Source of the DNA: Rhodobacteraceae bacterium Alg231-30
Lineage (GTDB): Bacteria; Pseudomonadota; Alphaproteobacteria; Rhodobacterales; Rhodobacteraceae
Length of the DNA stretch: 64,000 bases
NCBI GenBank assembly: GCA_900143615.1
Contig: FREU01000002.1
Span: 290,663 to 354,662, forward strand
Direction: 5' to 3'
Both the position numbers and the translations under genes were made by a program. The notes under the pieces were generated by a model that had not been told where the DNA came from, did no database searches, and worked only from the letters and a program-made list of their open reading frames with translations. Of the stretch, positions 62,981 to 64,000 are shown piece by piece. Numbering within the stretch: position 1 is the first letter of the stretch; every line of letters starts with the position of its first letter.

Positions 62981-63985
62981 ATGCCTCCAAGCGAGTCCGT
63001 CGCGCCGAGCAAAGACCCAAAGTGTCGATACGACGCCCAAAGCTATTCGCGAGATTTTCGCATGCCCAGCTGGCAAAAATATTTCTCGTATTTTTGGGGG
63101 CCCGCTAACGTTACTGCGCAATCCAATTCCCACTTTGACGCAAGCGTACAAAGTCAAAAAATCGGTGACCTGCGTCTCAACAACGTACGCTTTCAAGGAC
63201 AACGGATCAAACGTAAGCCTGGTCACTCCGAGCTGCTAGATGGAACGTTTCACGCCCTTAATATTGTGCGCCACGGCGCGGGAACACTCACACGACCAGA
63301 TACGACGACAACCGTTCGAGCGGGCGAAATCATGTTTTCCTCCAGCCGTTGCGGCAACGTTTTTACCGTACCAAAAAACTATGTTTCGACCCAATTGATG
63401 GTCCCCACCAAGCTTTTGACAGACTACATCCCCAATACGCCGGAAGTCATTGTGTTTCACAAAGCAGCGTCTTCAATGAAGATGTCATTACTCAGTTGCA
63501 TGTTGGATCAGTTGGCCCAGACCAGTCACGGTCAAAACGTAGACGGTAGCACCGGGGGGCTGATCGAACGCCAATTGCTAGAGTTACTGGCCTTAGCGAT
63601 CGAGACCGACGAATGCAGTCCGATATCTGATGAAAGCAGCGTACGCTTTGCGCACCGTTTACGCGTACAGCGCTTTATTCACGAACATTTGAGCAACCCC
63701 GATCTGAACCCCAACATTATTGCCGAAATGAACGGTCTATCAGAGAGCTATCTGCACAGAATTTTTGTGTCATCTGGGCATTCTCTCATGCAAACCGTCA
63801 AGCATCTTAGACTGGACAAAGCCAAAAGCTTGCTCCTTTCAGAAGCGCAGCCAAAGCTTTCGATGGGCGAAATTGCACATCAATGCGGCTTCGCCTCACA
63901 CTCTTCCTTCACGCGCGCTTTCCAACAACATTTTGGGCTTTCCCCTAAAGACATGCGCCATCTGAAAGCTGAAGCGGCCAACTGA
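62981..63985 (+). CDS. AraC family transcriptional regulator
   Basis: A 334-residue regulator. The N-half resembles the AraC-binding-like domain (PF14525 type); the C-terminal helix-turn-helix (about 235-330) has L-S-M-G-E-I-A-H-Q-C-G-F-A-S-H-S-S-F-T-R-A-F, the second AraC helix. ATG 62981 is used because AAGGAAA lies six bases upstream; frames to 62783 add residues without a ribosome site. It is divergent from the CcdA-like gene and probably controls it. The gene is complete, 15 bases before the window end. Confidence 0.87.
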   Translation: MPPSESVAPSKDPKCRYDAQSYSRDFRMPSWQKYFSYFWGPANVTAQSNSHFDASVQSQKIGDLRLNNVRFQGQRIKRKPGHSELLDGTFHALNIVRHGAGTLTRPDTTTTVRAGEIMFSSSRCGNVFTVPKNYVSTQLMVPTKLLTDYIPNTPEVIVFHKAASSMKMSLLSCMLDQLAQTSHGQNVDGSTGGLIERQLLELLALAIETDECSPISDESSVRFAHRLRVQRFIHEHLSNPDLNPNIIAEMNGLSESYLHRIFVSSGHSLMQTVKHLRLDKAKSLLLSEAQPKLSMGEIAHQCGFASHSSFTRAFQQHFGLSPKDMRHLKAEAAN

Positions 63986-64000
63986 AACTTACGCTTTCGG

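Overview
This window looks like chromosomal DNA from a marine alphaproteobacterium of the Rhodobacterales (Roseobacter group). The reasons are its moderately high G+C, the glcDEF glycolate oxidase with three separate subunits, the leuC/leuD/leuB arrangement, a 2-aminoethylphosphonate importer of the marine AepX type, an O2-independent ubiquinone operon (ubiT-ubiU-ubiV) and heme-utilisation genes hutW/hutX. I saw no rRNA, tRNA, CRISPR array or insertion sequence. About 60 protein genes are supported.

Layout. 1-2060: two tandem paralogous MFS transporters, the first cut by the window edge. 2206-4461: an Hsp20 chaperone with a candidate heat-shock promoter and RNA thermometer, then two tandem secreted trypsin-like proteases. 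4551-8540: glycolate oxidase operon glcD-glcE-glcF (minus strand). 8624-12595: DUF599 membrane protein, rlmH, rsfS, an MscS channel and a TauE/SafE-type permease. 12802-22128: leucine biosynthesis genes leuC, leuD and leuB, with a glycosyltransferase between leuC and leuD and a group of acetyltransferase, membrane protein, EEP-family enzyme, epimerase and LysR genes before leuB. 22247-30908: an EamA exporter, then a catabolic/uptake block (M20 amidohydrolase, LysR, hydroxyacid dehydrogenase, aldehyde dehydrogenase, DUF3100 membrane protein plus a small membrane partner) and an OFA-type MFS antiporter. 31115-36883: a dual-specificity phosphatase and the aminoethylphosphonate ABC importer with its LysR regulator. 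36964-39816: hutW-hutX-SDR heme operon. 40311-41327: an AT-richer, island-like sulfotransferase gene.

41520-47418 is a coherent anaerobic-quinone region. The operon ubiT-ubiU-ubiV-nnrS diverges from ubiD-ubiX, and the shared spacer carries an FNR/Dnr-type box (TTGATAGAAGTCAA). ubiD appears to begin at an ATT codon: its conserved N-terminus lies in frame upstream of the first ATG and behind a Shine-Dalgarno sequence. 47415-50865: a PaaX-type regulator, a TauE/SafE permease and a TrhP-like U32 protein. 50879-58652: an eight-gene, tightly overlapping minus-strand operon for a surface glycan or glycolipid (UDP-HexNAc dehydrogenase, four glycosyltransferases, polysaccharide deacetylase, histidine phosphatase, methyltransferase). 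58880-63985: a large MscS channel, a CcdA/DsbD-like membrane protein with a large periplasmic domain, and a divergent AraC regulator with a perfect inverted repeat between them.

The strongest candidates for undescribed biology are the DUF3100/small-partner transporter with its catabolic genes, the glycan operon without an obvious exporter, the FNR-box-controlled ubiTUV-nnrS/ubiDX pair with the ATT-start ubiD, and the ROSE-like thermometer before hsp20. All functional calls come from reading the sequence; no database search was run.
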